From NCBI GenBank assembly GCA_044223975.1, contig JBGALI010000003.1:124001-188000 (forward strand): a stretch of DNA of 64,000 nt. Reading direction: 5' to 3'. Shown one piece after another: positions 41,171-49,624 of the stretch (its first letter is position 1; each line of letters starts with the position of its first letter). The notes under the pieces are model-generated. The model did not search any database. It was not told the origin of the DNA and was given only the letters and a program-made list of their open reading frames with translations. Position numbers and translations under genes: made by a program. The DNA is from CAZCPB01 sp044223975. GTDB lineage: Bacteria; Planctomycetota; Phycisphaerae; Phycisphaerales; UBA1924.

Positions 41171-41599
41171 GTGACGGTCCTTGGGACGCACTACGCCTCG
41201 GAGGATCCCCCAGATTCCGACTTTGGTCCGCGGTACGCCGTGTTCTTTGACGAGTGCCGCAAGCGGTCACCGGAATTCTGCAAGGAGACCGGCGCGGTGG
41301 TGTGCCGAGTGCAGTCGATTGGACACATCGCCTATTGCTTCCGCATCGGTTCGCTCGGGATTCTGATCTGGGGGCACGATCCCCCCGAGTTTGAAGTCGC
41401 AGTTCAGCTGCGGCAACTCTCCACGGAGGAGATGCACCCCGACTGCGATTGGTGGAGGGGAAGCCTCCTCTGCAATGAGATCATCTACCCGCCGGGCCTC
41501 ACGTTTGCCGAGATTCGCGAGCTCGTGCCAAAGGCGTTCGATCGCGCCAAGCAGATGATTGAACGATTCCGAATGGATGGGAATCTCGCCAAGGCCTGA
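41171..41599 (+). CDS. Hypothetical protein of atypical base composition
   Basis: The 142-residue product is cytoplasmic, rich in aromatic residues and cysteine (five Cys), with no recognised domain. It starts with GTG four bases after the UVR gene stop, and GGAG just upstream serves as ribosome-binding site. GC content is by eye well below that of the neighbours, which may indicate a recently acquired or weakly selected gene. The size and composition resemble small accessory proteins, but no family can be named. Confidence 0.6.
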   Translation: MTVLGTHYASEDPPDSDFGPRYAVFFDECRKRSPEFCKETGAVVCRVQSIGHIAYCFRIGSLGILIWGHDPPEFEVAVQLRQLSTEEMHPDCDWWRGSLLCNEIIYPPGLTFAEIRELVPKAFDRAKQMIERFRMDGNLAKA

Positions 41600-41667
41600 A
41601 GGGTTCGGTAGTTGCACGTTCGCTGGAAGGGGCCAGCAAGCGTTGCACGCCAAAGTTCTCCATTACA

Positions 41668-43500
41668 TCACGCCCCGATCGTCGGCGATTCACTCGTCAC
41701 AGGATCAGAGGTCTCTCTCGCGCGTTTGCGTGCCGCCAATTTTTCCATCACCTCGCGCTCCATCAGCCCCGCCGTGGCGACTTCTTCCACGGTGACGTGG
41801 TCGGCGCCGGCCTGGCGCGCCTGGATCGCCTGGCTCAGGTAGTTGGTCCGCGCGGCGATGAACAGGTTCGGCGCGATGCGGCGCGCGATCTCTACCGCGC
41901 GCACGATCGCGTCCTCGTCGGGGATCGTCAGGATGAGCGCCTCGGCGTGCCGGATCCCCGCGGTCTCGAGCACCTCGGGGTTGGTGACATCGCCGTACAC
42001 GATCGGCCGTCCCATGCGGTGCTGCTTGAAGACCGTCACGGGGTTGAGCTCGATGATCGTGTACGGGCGGCCCGTGCGCTGGAATTTGTCGGCCAGGTGC
42101 CGCCCCACGGGCCCGAACCCCGCGATCAGCACCGTGCCCTCCAGCGATTCCGCTTCGCCGCCGCGCGCTCCGTCCTCGGCTCTCTCACTCTGCACCAGCG
42201 CCGATCGGCGCAGCCAAGGCGGCGGTCGCACTCCCGACAGGCGCGCGGCCATGCGGTGCGCGGGGTTCACGAGCATGGGCGAGATCATCAGCGACAACAC
42301 GACGACCGCGATGGGCACGCCCACCCCGGCCGAGTGAAACACGGACGCCCGGTCCGCAACGCCCAGGATCACCAGGCTGAACTCGCCCGCCTGCGCCAGG
42401 TACACCCCGGTCAGCACCGACACCGAGCCCGCGGCACCGAAGGCCCACGACGTGAACCCCAGCACGCTCGCCTTCAGCACGATCAGGATCGCGACCCCCG
42501 CGGTGATCTCGACCCAGTGCGCGCCGAGCACCTGCGGACTGATCTTCAGGCCGATCGCCGTGAAGAAGACCGCCATCAAGAGGTCCTTCATGGGCGCGAT
42601 CTGCCCGGCGAGCTGGTGCCGGAAGGGCGTGAAGCTGAGCATGAGCCCCGCCAGGAACGCCCCCATCTCGGGGCTGAACTTCAGGGCCGCGGTGGCCAGC
42701 GCCGATCCCATCGCGATCGCCGCCGAGAGAACCAGCACCAGCTCGGAGCTGCCGCTGTGCGCCTCGCTCCGCGCCACCGCGCCGACCAGGCGCGGCAGGA
42801 GCACCCGGCCCGCGGCGAGCATCGCGATGATGCCGCCGAAGTACATCGCGCCCTTGCGGATGAGTTCGGTCGACGCGCTCAGCCCCGTGTCTTCGTCCAG
42901 CGGCACGGCCGACACGCCCGCCTTGGCCCCCGCCCACACCGCGATGGGCGGGATCATCGCCAGGAGCAGCACCGACACGATGTCCTGAACGATCGAGACG
43001 CCAACGCACACACGCCCGTGCATCTGCCGAAGCTCACGCCGCTGCTGGAGAATCCGCAGCAGCACCGCCGTGGACGACATGGACATCGCCATGGCGATCA
43101 CCAGTGCCGGCGCGGCCTTGTTCCCGAAGGCCATCACGATCGGCCACCCCGCGAGCACGTTCAGCAGCGTGGACACGGCCCCGACACCGAGAATCGGAAG
43201 CATGCCGCGGCGCATGCTGCCCGTGTCGAGCATCAGCCCGATGCTGAACATGAGCAGGATGATCGCCAGGCCCGAGATCGACTCGACCTCGTTGGTATCG
43301 CGGATGATCCCCAGCCCGCCCGGCCCGGCGACGGCGCCGGCCAGCGCGCCGGCGACGAGGTAGCCGGGGATCGTTTCGAGCTTGGCGCGTCGGAAGATCG
43401 TGGCGACGATGGCCGCGGCGGCCAGGATCACCAGGAGGTCGATGAAGAACCGCTGCCCCTCGGGGTCGCCAGACGCCAAAATGATCGCGGCGTGCGTCAT
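41668..43500 (-). CDS. CPA2-type cation:proton antiporter with TrkA-N domain (KefB/YbaL-like)
   Basis: The 610-residue inner-membrane protein has an N-terminal antiporter domain of about 12 helices (to about residue 400) with the conserved F-S-P-E-M-G-A-F-L-A-G motif. A cytoplasmic Rossmann (TrkA-N) domain follows, with V-L-I-A-G-F-G-P-V-G-R near residue 460. Such proteins exchange K+ or Na+ for H+ and are gated by nucleotide or thiol ligands at the Rossmann domain. Homology does not fix the ion. Upstream it is separated from mnmG by 52 bases. Confidence 0.9.
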   Translation of the reverse strand: MTHAAIILASGDPEGQRFFIDLLVILAAAAIVATIFRRAKLETIPGYLVAGALAGAVAGPGGLGIIRDTNEVESISGLAIILLMFSIGLMLDTGSMRRGMLPILGVGAVSTLLNVLAGWPIVMAFGNKAAPALVIAMAMSMSSTAVLLRILQQRRELRQMHGRVCVGVSIVQDIVSVLLLAMIPPIAVWAGAKAGVSAVPLDEDTGLSASTELIRKGAMYFGGIIAMLAAGRVLLPRLVGAVARSEAHSGSSELVLVLSAAIAMGSALATAALKFSPEMGAFLAGLMLSFTPFRHQLAGQIAPMKDLLMAVFFTAIGLKISPQVLGAHWVEITAGVAILIVLKASVLGFTSWAFGAAGSVSVLTGVYLAQAGEFSLVILGVADRASVFHSAGVGVPIAVVVLSLMISPMLVNPAHRMAARLSGVRPPPWLRRSALVQSERAEDGARGGEAESLEGTVLIAGFGPVGRHLADKFQRTGRPYTIIELNPVTVFKQHRMGRPIVYGDVTNPEVLETAGIRHAEALILTIPDEDAIVRAVEIARRIAPNLFIAARTNYLSQAIQARQAGADHVTVEEVATAGLMEREVMEKLAARKRARETSDPVTSESPTIGA

Positions 43501-43552
43501 GATCGCGGCGCCCGGACCGAGCGAGGATCGTGCTGTACCGTCGGGGTGCTGC

Positions 43553-45544
43553 TCACGCGTTCACAATATCACGTCGACCGCCGTCGGTGGGCCGGCGCGC
43601 CAGAACCATGAGCAGCGTGATGTCGGCGGGCGTCACGCCCTCGAGCCTCGCCGCCTGCCCGTACGTCCGCGGCCGGAATTTCGCCAGGGCCAGGCGTGCT
43701 TCGGTCCGCAAGGGCGTCAGGAGCGTGTAGTCGATGGTGTCAGGGAGCCGGCGGTGCTCCATCTCGGCCTGGCGCTCGACTTCTGCCCGCTGGCGGATGA
43801 TGTAGGCCTCGTAGCGCCGGTCGGCCCAGACGGTCTCCCACGTGCCCGGAGCGAATCGAGGGTTGCCCAAGGCCGTGCGCAGCGCCCGGAGGGTGTACTC
43901 AGAGCCCAGCAGCGCCCGCGCGACGGGCTGCGTGTCCACGCGGGCGGTCTCGATCAGGGCGTTCAATTCGGCGATCTCGCGCACACGCTCGCGGAAATAG
44001 TCGCGACGCATCCGACCCAGCGTGCTCGCGGCCAGCATCCCCAGCTTCTCCGCCACCGGCGTGAGTCGATCGGCGCTGTTGTCGGACCGCAGCAGCAGCC
44101 GATGCTCGGCGCGGCTGGTGAACATGCGGTAGGGCTCGATCGGCGTCTTGGTGACCAGGTCGTCCATCAGCACCCCGATGTACGCCTGATCGCGCCCGAA
44201 AATGAACTCCCCCTCGCCCCGCGCCAGCCGCGCCGCGTTGATCCCCGCGACCAAGCCCTGCGCGCCCGCCTCCTCGTACCCGCTGGTGCCGTTGATCTGA
44301 CCCGCCAGGAACAGGCCCTCGACCCGGCGCGTCATCCCCGTGGCCATGATCTGGTGCGGGCGGACCATGTCGTACTCGACCGCGTAGCCGTAGCGGTAGA
44401 TCTCGGCGCGCTCGCAGCCCGGCATCGCGCGCACGATCTGGTCCTGCACATCCGCGGGAAGGCTGGTCGAGATGCCGTTGCAGTAGACCCAGTCGTCCCC
44501 GAGCGATTCGGGCTCGAGGAACACGCCGTGCGAGTCGCGCTCGGCGAAGCGCACGACCTTGTCCTCGATCGAGGGGCAGTAGCGCGGCCCGACCGACTCG
44601 ATCTGGCCGGAGTACATCGGCGCCCGGTGCAGGTTGGCGCGGATCAGCTCGTGAACCGCCCCCGTCGTCCGCGTCTCGCGGCACTCGACCTGCGGGAGAT
44701 TCGGGAATCTCAGGATCGAGGGCGGGAGCGTTGAATCGCCCGGCGCGAGATCCGACGGAACTCGCCCCGAGAGATCGCTGAACGCTGTGGGCTCGTCGTC
44801 CCCGAATTGCGGCGCCAATTCGCTCCACGCGATGGAACTCTTCTTCAGCCGCGGCGGCGTGCCCGTCTTGAGACGCCCAAGCTCGAACCCAAGCTCGCGC
44901 AGCGCCCCCGAGATTCCGGTCGCCGCGGCTTCGCCGAACCGGCCGCCCTCGGTCTTGCGTTCTCCCGTGTGCATGAGGCCGCGCATGAACGTCCCGGTGG
45001 TGAGAACCACCGCCGATGCCGAGAGCAAACTCGAAGGGCCGACCCCCGCGCCCTCGCGATTGCCGTCTCGTGAGTGTTCGTTGCCCGCCGCCGCCTTCTT
45101 GCCTTGAACCACGACCCCGGCGATCCGCGCGCCCTCCACCACCAGCCGCTCGACGCTCCCCGCGATCACCTCGATCTCGGGGCGCGACGCGATCATCGCC
45201 TGCACGGCAGACGCGTACGCGTGCTTGTCGCATTGGGCCCGCGGACCGCGGACGGCAGGGCCCTTGCTGGTGTTGAGCACCTTGAACTGGATGCCGGTCG
45301 CGTCGGCCGCCAGGCCCATGACGCCGCCCATGGCGTCGATCTCGCGGACGAGCTGGCCCTTGGCCAGTCCGCCGATCGCGGGGTTGCACGACATCACGCC
45401 GATCTTGCCCGGGTCCTGCGTCACCAGCGCGACCGTGGCCCCCCCGCCGCCCTCGACGGGCAGCAGGTTTGCCGCGGCCCACGCGGCTTCGACGCCCGCG
45501 TGCCCGCCGCCGATGACGATGACCTGGTAGCGACGCTCGCTCAC
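43553..45544 (-). CDS. mnmG: tRNA uridine-5-carboxymethylaminomethyl modification enzyme MnmG
   Basis: MnmG (GidA), with MnmE, adds the carboxymethylaminomethyl group to wobble uridine of several tRNAs using FAD and NADH. The 663-residue protein opens with V-I-G-G-G-H-A-G-V-E-A-A-W (FAD site) and has S-C-N-P-A-I-G-G-L-A-K-G, R-T-x-R-A-E-x-R-L-L-L-R and G-Q-I-N-G-T-S-G-Y-E-E-A-x-A-Q-G. It is a little longer than the roughly 620-residue norm, with two insertions near 160 and 250. The GTG at 45544 is supported by the TACGAT hexamer six bases upstream. Its usual partner mnmE is not adjacent; an MnmE-like GTPase lies at 28222. Confidence 0.95.
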   Translation of the reverse strand: MSERRYQVIVIGGGHAGVEAAWAAANLLPVEGGGGATVALVTQDPGKIGVMSCNPAIGGLAKGQLVREIDAMGGVMGLAADATGIQFKVLNTSKGPAVRGPRAQCDKHAYASAVQAMIASRPEIEVIAGSVERLVVEGARIAGVVVQGKKAAAGNEHSRDGNREGAGVGPSSLLSASAVVLTTGTFMRGLMHTGERKTEGGRFGEAAATGISGALRELGFELGRLKTGTPPRLKKSSIAWSELAPQFGDDEPTAFSDLSGRVPSDLAPGDSTLPPSILRFPNLPQVECRETRTTGAVHELIRANLHRAPMYSGQIESVGPRYCPSIEDKVVRFAERDSHGVFLEPESLGDDWVYCNGISTSLPADVQDQIVRAMPGCERAEIYRYGYAVEYDMVRPHQIMATGMTRRVEGLFLAGQINGTSGYEEAGAQGLVAGINAARLARGEGEFIFGRDQAYIGVLMDDLVTKTPIEPYRMFTSRAEHRLLLRSDNSADRLTPVAEKLGMLAASTLGRMRRDYFRERVREIAELNALIETARVDTQPVARALLGSEYTLRALRTALGNPRFAPGTWETVWADRRYEAYIIRQRAEVERQAEMEHRRLPDTIDYTLLTPLRTEARLALAKFRPRTYGQAARLEGVTPADITLLMVLARRPTDGGRRDIVNA

Positions 45545-45550
45545 GGGACA

Positions 45551-45556
45551 ATCGTA
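45551..45556 (-). promoter_or_regulatory. -10 element of mnmG, leaderless type
   Basis: The minus strand reads TACGAT ending six bases before the GTG at 45544, and no ribosome-binding site intervenes. It sits inside the 40-base gap after the preceding large gene. Confidence 0.55.
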
Positions 45557-45584
45557 TTCGCCCGGGCGCCGGGCCGAACGCCGT

Positions 45585-47786
45585 TCACGCCGGGATCGCG
45601 CCGCCGGGCGAACCGGGCGAGGGCGAGGGCGAGGGCGAGGGCGCATCGACCGTCGGGGGCATGATCCGCAGTTCACTGCGCCCGACGAGGTAGTGCTGTG
45701 TTCCTTCCTTCACGATTGATTCAGCCGCGACGCTGGCGTACCCGCCCATGGGCACGGCGATCTGCCGCTCGGTGAGGAGGTCATCCCGCGCGGCAAGCGG
45801 TTCCCACACGCTCGTGGCCGGGCTTTTGTCTCCGTCGTGATCGGGGTGCAGTTTGATCTTGTACTTGATGACGCTGTAGAACTCGGCCGAGGCCGAGAGC
45901 TTCACATCCACGGCGTGCCCGCCCTCGGCGTTCCCCGGCGCCAGCCCGATGTTCGAGTTGGGAAGGTCCACGTACTCGGCGCTCCCCGCGGGCTTGGCGC
46001 TGACCCACGCCACGGCCGTGTTCGTCCCTCCCTCGCGCTTCTCGATGAACCAGGCGTACTGGGTTTGGCCCTTGACCTGCAGGTTGCGCCAGTGCCCGTT
46101 CCACAGACGCTGGGCCATGCGCGGGAAGTACGCGAGGACCTTGCAACGAGTCAGCGTCACCGCGTGAACGGTGTGCCCGAAGCCCACGAGACGGTGGTAC
46201 TGCCAGTACCGCGATGCCTCGTCGGGTTGCTTGAGCATGCACCGGATGCGCATCTTGGGATCGACGTCCAGGCCGGGGCCGTCGACGTCGGCGGGTGCAG
46301 CGGCAAGCCAGTGCGGGATCTCGTGCTCGAGGAAGCCGCCGAAGATGGCGTGCTGCCCGGTCGGCTGGAGGTGCGGCGTCTGGTCAAAGACGGTCGCGGG
46401 CGACGCGGCGGGGAGCGGCGTCAGCATCGGCTTGTCGAAGTCATCGTTGAGGAGCGCATCGCTCTCGTGGCCGGCCGCCCGCATCGTCTGCTTGTTGTGG
46501 AAGTGGCCGGGTCGGCCGTCCTCCATGGGAGGTCCCCACGGGTTGTTCGAGGCCTTGTCGGGCTTGGTGCCGTTCCATGTACCGAATTTGGCGCGGGTGG
46601 CGCGCAGGTCTCCGAAGACGACCGACGGCTTGGCGTGCGTGCCGGAGTACAGGTCCAGCACGGTGGTGCACCCCACCGACGCGGCTTCCAGGATGTGCCC
46701 CGCGGACCCGAACGACTGATGCGTGTGCACACCGTCCTTGAACGGCATGTTCTTACGGTTGTCACAGAACGGGTTGTTGGCCGGAGGCAGTCCGCGTTCG
46801 ATCGGCAGTGAAATGAACCACGCGTCCTTGCTCTTGCCGTCAGCGTCCTTGTCGGCCTTGTCGTCGGCGTCCACCAGCTCGCACAGCCAGAACTCAATGC
46901 CGCCGTGCTTGCCCTGCCTCACGTACCCCTTGTGCGGCACATCGTGCGGCGTGGCGATGGCTCCCCAGCGCGGGATGTTCGTCGGGTTCTCTTGGTTGGG
47001 TACCTCCCCCGGCGTTTCAACGTCAGTGGCTTCGACTGCTCCGTGCCCGAGGAACACCAGGTGATCCTCGCCGTCGGGGTTGGGCACACCGCGGTAGACC
47101 CGGATCCAGCAATCGCCCTGGAGGCGGTTGCCCGCGGCGTTCAGCCACCGCTTCCCGCCGCGCCCGTTCATCTCGGCGTCCAGATCGGCGTCGGACTTGG
47201 GCTCGCCGACGATCCACACCTTGTACGGATCGCCCTGCACCTCAATGGGCGTGCGGGCGAGGGCGCCCAACTCGATCGCCTTCCCCGAGGCGCTTTTAAT
47301 CTGGATCCGCGAGAAGCACTCGCCGTCGCGGAAGAACACCATGAGTTTGTGGTCGTTGATCCGGCGACCGTCCCATCGCCACGCGAACTTGCCGCTCTGG
47401 ATCTTGGCCGCCGCGTTCTTGTCGTTGAAGTGCTTCTCGGAAAAATCCTCGTGCTCTCGGACGAGCTTGCCGTCCTTGTCCTCAAGGCGCCACCACATGT
47501 ACAGGGTCTGGCCGTCGGGAACCTCGATGTCCACGGTGGCGATCGCGGTCTCGCAGAACGCCAGGTTCAGCTTTTTCTTGGCGATCCGCGTGCGTTCGTC
47601 GTCCAGCCGCTCGACCACGCGCTTGTCGAGATCGGTCTTGCCCTTGTATTTGTCCGCGGGCGCCTTCCAGTGGAATTCCTGCCAGATGTGGCGCGTCACC
47701 ACGCTGACCGAGTCGAGCGTGTTGACGTGGGTCAGGGTCACGGGCGCCGGGATCGGCGGGGGCGGTGGTGTGGTGGGTGGGGCCAT
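45585..47786 (-). CDS. Large protein of unknown family next to a LysM/peptidoglycan-binding gene
   Basis: The 733-residue protein has no signal peptide, a Pro-rich N-terminus (P-P-P-P-P near 8) and a C-terminal S-P repeat encoded by an exact 6-base GAGGGC-type repeat at 45609-45640. The centre is rich in His, Trp, Asp and Lys, with short charged stretches (V-D-A-D-D-K-A-D-K-D-A-D-G-K near 315) and H-T-H-Q-S-F-G-S-A near 355. Two clusters, H-K-L-M-V-F-F-R-D near 150 and G-R-P-G-H-F-H-N-K near 430, hint at folded domains. I recognise no family. Lack of a signal, its size and the adjacent LysM/PG-binding gene recall secreted effectors or spike-associated proteins, but this is inference. Confidence 0.7.
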   Translation of the reverse strand: MAPPTTPPPPPIPAPVTLTHVNTLDSVSVVTRHIWQEFHWKAPADKYKGKTDLDKRVVERLDDERTRIAKKKLNLAFCETAIATVDIEVPDGQTLYMWWRLEDKDGKLVREHEDFSEKHFNDKNAAAKIQSGKFAWRWDGRRINDHKLMVFFRDGECFSRIQIKSASGKAIELGALARTPIEVQGDPYKVWIVGEPKSDADLDAEMNGRGGKRWLNAAGNRLQGDCWIRVYRGVPNPDGEDHLVFLGHGAVEATDVETPGEVPNQENPTNIPRWGAIATPHDVPHKGYVRQGKHGGIEFWLCELVDADDKADKDADGKSKDAWFISLPIERGLPPANNPFCDNRKNMPFKDGVHTHQSFGSAGHILEAASVGCTTVLDLYSGTHAKPSVVFGDLRATRAKFGTWNGTKPDKASNNPWGPPMEDGRPGHFHNKQTMRAAGHESDALLNDDFDKPMLTPLPAASPATVFDQTPHLQPTGQHAIFGGFLEHEIPHWLAAAPADVDGPGLDVDPKMRIRCMLKQPDEASRYWQYHRLVGFGHTVHAVTLTRCKVLAYFPRMAQRLWNGHWRNLQVKGQTQYAWFIEKREGGTNTAVAWVSAKPAGSAEYVDLPNSNIGLAPGNAEGGHAVDVKLSASAEFYSVIKYKIKLHPDHDGDKSPATSVWEPLAARDDLLTERQIAVPMGGYASVAAESIVKEGTQHYLVGRSELRIMPPTVDAPSPSPSPSPGSPGGAIPA

Positions 47787-47805
47787 GGCGCTCCCGGCGT
47801 GCCGC

Positions 47806-48432
47806 TCAGCAGCCGTAGACCTCCTTCAGCTTGGCACGCGTGTTGGGGCCCACGATCCCATCGACCTCGAGCGGCGGGAAATCGGCCTGGAACCGCTTGA
47901 TTGCGCCCGTGGTGATCGGTCCTTGGATGCCGTCCGCCGCGCCCGATTCGTACCCGAGGTTGTTCAGCCGCGCCTGCACGCCGCTCATTGTCTCGAGCGG
48001 GTCGAGCTCGCGGAGCAGCAGCCGGTACTCGACCCCGGACTCGAGCGTGAACCTGACGAACGCGGTGCGCGGCAGGACCCGGAGAGTGGCCAGCCCGTCG
48101 CCGTCGGTCGTGCCCTCCTGGATCTTCCCGTCCGCCACCGCGCTCCACTTCTCATGCTGGCGCGGCTCGCCGTTGTTGAGCAGGCGCACCTTCAGCACCG
48201 CGGGCACGCCCTTGAGCCGGTAGCGGTGGCGCTCCTCCGTTGCCGCGTCGTCGTCTTTGAGCGTCAACTCGGGGACGAACACCTGGTCACCCGGGAGCAA
48301 GAGATTGGGGCTGGTCCGCTCGGCCCGAAGTCCCGAGTTCTCGGCGTGATCCCAGACGGTCTTCCAGTGGAATCCGTGCAGGGCGGCGATGCTCTCGACG
48401 CAGTCTCCCTGTTTTACGGTGTGCATCGGCAT
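47806..48432 (-). CDS. LysM and peptidoglycan-binding-domain protein, cytoplasmic-type start
   Basis: The 208-residue protein begins with a LysM-like module (V-K-Q-G-D-C-V-E-S-I-A-A-L-H-G near 6-20; L-L-L-P-G-D-Q-V-F-V-P near 47-57), followed by a beta domain of about 85 residues. It ends with a PG_binding_1 repeat (L-N-N-L-G-Y-E-S-G-A-A-D-G-I-Q-G-P-I-T-T-G-A-I-K-R-F-Q near 153-180). There is no signal peptide. The order LysM-beta-PGBD without a signal is known from proteins encoded beside type VI or contractile injection genes, which bind peptidoglycan after delivery. Here no vgrG, paar or tss gene is visible in the window. The ATG at 48432 or 48426 is used. It is 19 bases upstream of the 733-residue gene on the same strand. 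Confidence 0.8.
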   Translation of the reverse strand: MPMHTVKQGDCVESIAALHGFHWKTVWDHAENSGLRAERTSPNLLLPGDQVFVPELTLKDDDAATEERHRYRLKGVPAVLKVRLLNNGEPRQHEKWSAVADGKIQEGTTDGDGLATLRVLPRTAFVRFTLESGVEYRLLLRELDPLETMSGVQARLNNLGYESGAADGIQGPITTGAIKRFQADFPPLEVDGIVGPNTRAKLKEVYGC

Positions 48433-48466
48433 CGCGTCCCCGGCGCGCACGCGCCCCCGGTCCGGG

Positions 48467-49624
48467 TCACTTGTAACCGCCGGGCACACCCCGGTCAAGG
48501 GCGTCGCACGCGACGCTGAGGAGCGTGATGTCGTCGCCCATCGGCCGACCCGCGGCACGAGCGTCGAGGTCGGCAAGGATCGCGTCGAGCAGCCCCGACG
48601 ATCGGGCGCTTGATCGGGCATGATCGAGAAGCGCCTGCACCGGGTAGCGCGAGCCCCCCATGGGCGCGTCGAACACGCCGTCGGTGTAGACCAGCACCTC
48701 GGCGCCCTCCGGCAGGTCCGCGCGCTCGCTGCGCCATCCCTCGTCGGCGAACACGGAACTCACCAGCGGTCCGGTGGAGGCGAGCGATTCGGGCTCGGCG
48801 CCCGGCGCCCGCACGAGCGCCGGCGGGTGCCCGGCGTTCACGTAGTCCATGGTTGATCGCGCCGGGTCGAGGACGGCGCAGAACACCGTCACGAAGCGGT
48901 CGGCGCCGAACGGGTCGAGCCACCCCGCGAGCTGCCGCACGACGGCCGCAGGGCTGAACGCCGCGCCGGGGCCGGATCGGAAGACCGCCTTGACCATGGC
49001 GGTGAAGAGTGCCGCCGAGGCCCCGTGCCCGCGCACATCGGCGACGATGAACGCCACGCGCCCGTCTCCCAGGTCGCCGTAGTCGTAGAAATCTCCGCCC
49101 AGCTCGCTGCACGCGCGCCACCGGGCCGCGACGCGCACCGGGCCGATCGTCCCCGACTCGGGCGCGAGCATGGTCTGCTGGAACAGCCGCGCCTCGCCGA
49201 GCTCGTCGCCCAGACGCTTGAGCAGGCGGGCCTGGGCCTCGCGGAGTCGCCGGGTCTCGAGACACCGCTCGACCAGGGTGTCGAGCACGTCGCGGTGAAA
49301 GGGCTTCTGGATGAAGTAGTACGCCTGCTGGCGCAGCGCCCGCACGAGGTTGGCGTCGGGCTCGGAGTGCGACCCGGTCATCAGGATGACGTCGAGGTCG
49401 GGCTGCAGCTCACGCAGCCGCCGCGTGAGCTCGAACCCGTCCATGTCGGGCATTCGGATATCGCACACGGCAACGTCGGGACGGATCTCGCGGAGGCGTT
49501 CGATGGCCTCCGCCGGGCGCGAAACCTCGAAGACCTGGTGGTGCGTCGAGAGCACGCGCGATGCGGCCCGGAGCACCCCGGGGTCGTCGTCCACGATCAT
49601 GACCCGCGCACGCGGAGCGCTCAC
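48467..49624 (-). CDS. Response regulator with PP2C-type serine phosphatase output
   Basis: The 385-residue protein has a receiver domain (about 4-125; acidic pocket D12-D14, phospho-acceptor D55 in D-I-R-M-P-D-M-D-G, K in Q-K-P-F), a short coiled linker and a SpoIIE/RsbU-type PP2C domain (about 190-375) with G-G-D-F-Y-D-Y, V-A-D-V-R-G-H-G and G-D-D-I-T-L-L. It should remove phosphate from STAS-type antagonists when phosphorylated. The GTG start overlaps the histidine kinase stop by three bases, so both are coupled. No STAS gene is adjacent. Confidence 0.9.
   Translation of the reverse strand: MSAPRARVMIVDDDPGVLRAASRVLSTHHQVFEVSRPAEAIERLREIRPDVAVCDIRMPDMDGFELTRRLRELQPDLDVILMTGSHSEPDANLVRALRQQAYYFIQKPFHRDVLDTLVERCLETRRLREAQARLLKRLGDELGEARLFQQTMLAPESGTIGPVRVAARWRACSELGGDFYDYGDLGDGRVAFIVADVRGHGASAALFTAMVKAVFRSGPGAAFSPAAVVRQLAGWLDPFGADRFVTVFCAVLDPARSTMDYVNAGHPPALVRAPGAEPESLASTGPLVSSVFADEGWRSERADLPEGAEVLVYTDGVFDAPMGGSRYPVQALLDHARSSARSSGLLDAILADLDARAAGRPMGDDITLLSVACDALDRGVPGGYK

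Noticed and set aside
41797..43611. Plus-strand open frame of 604 codons opposite the antiporter
   Set aside because: Antisense to a clear CPA2 antiporter with TrkA-N domain; composition is typical of a shadow frame.
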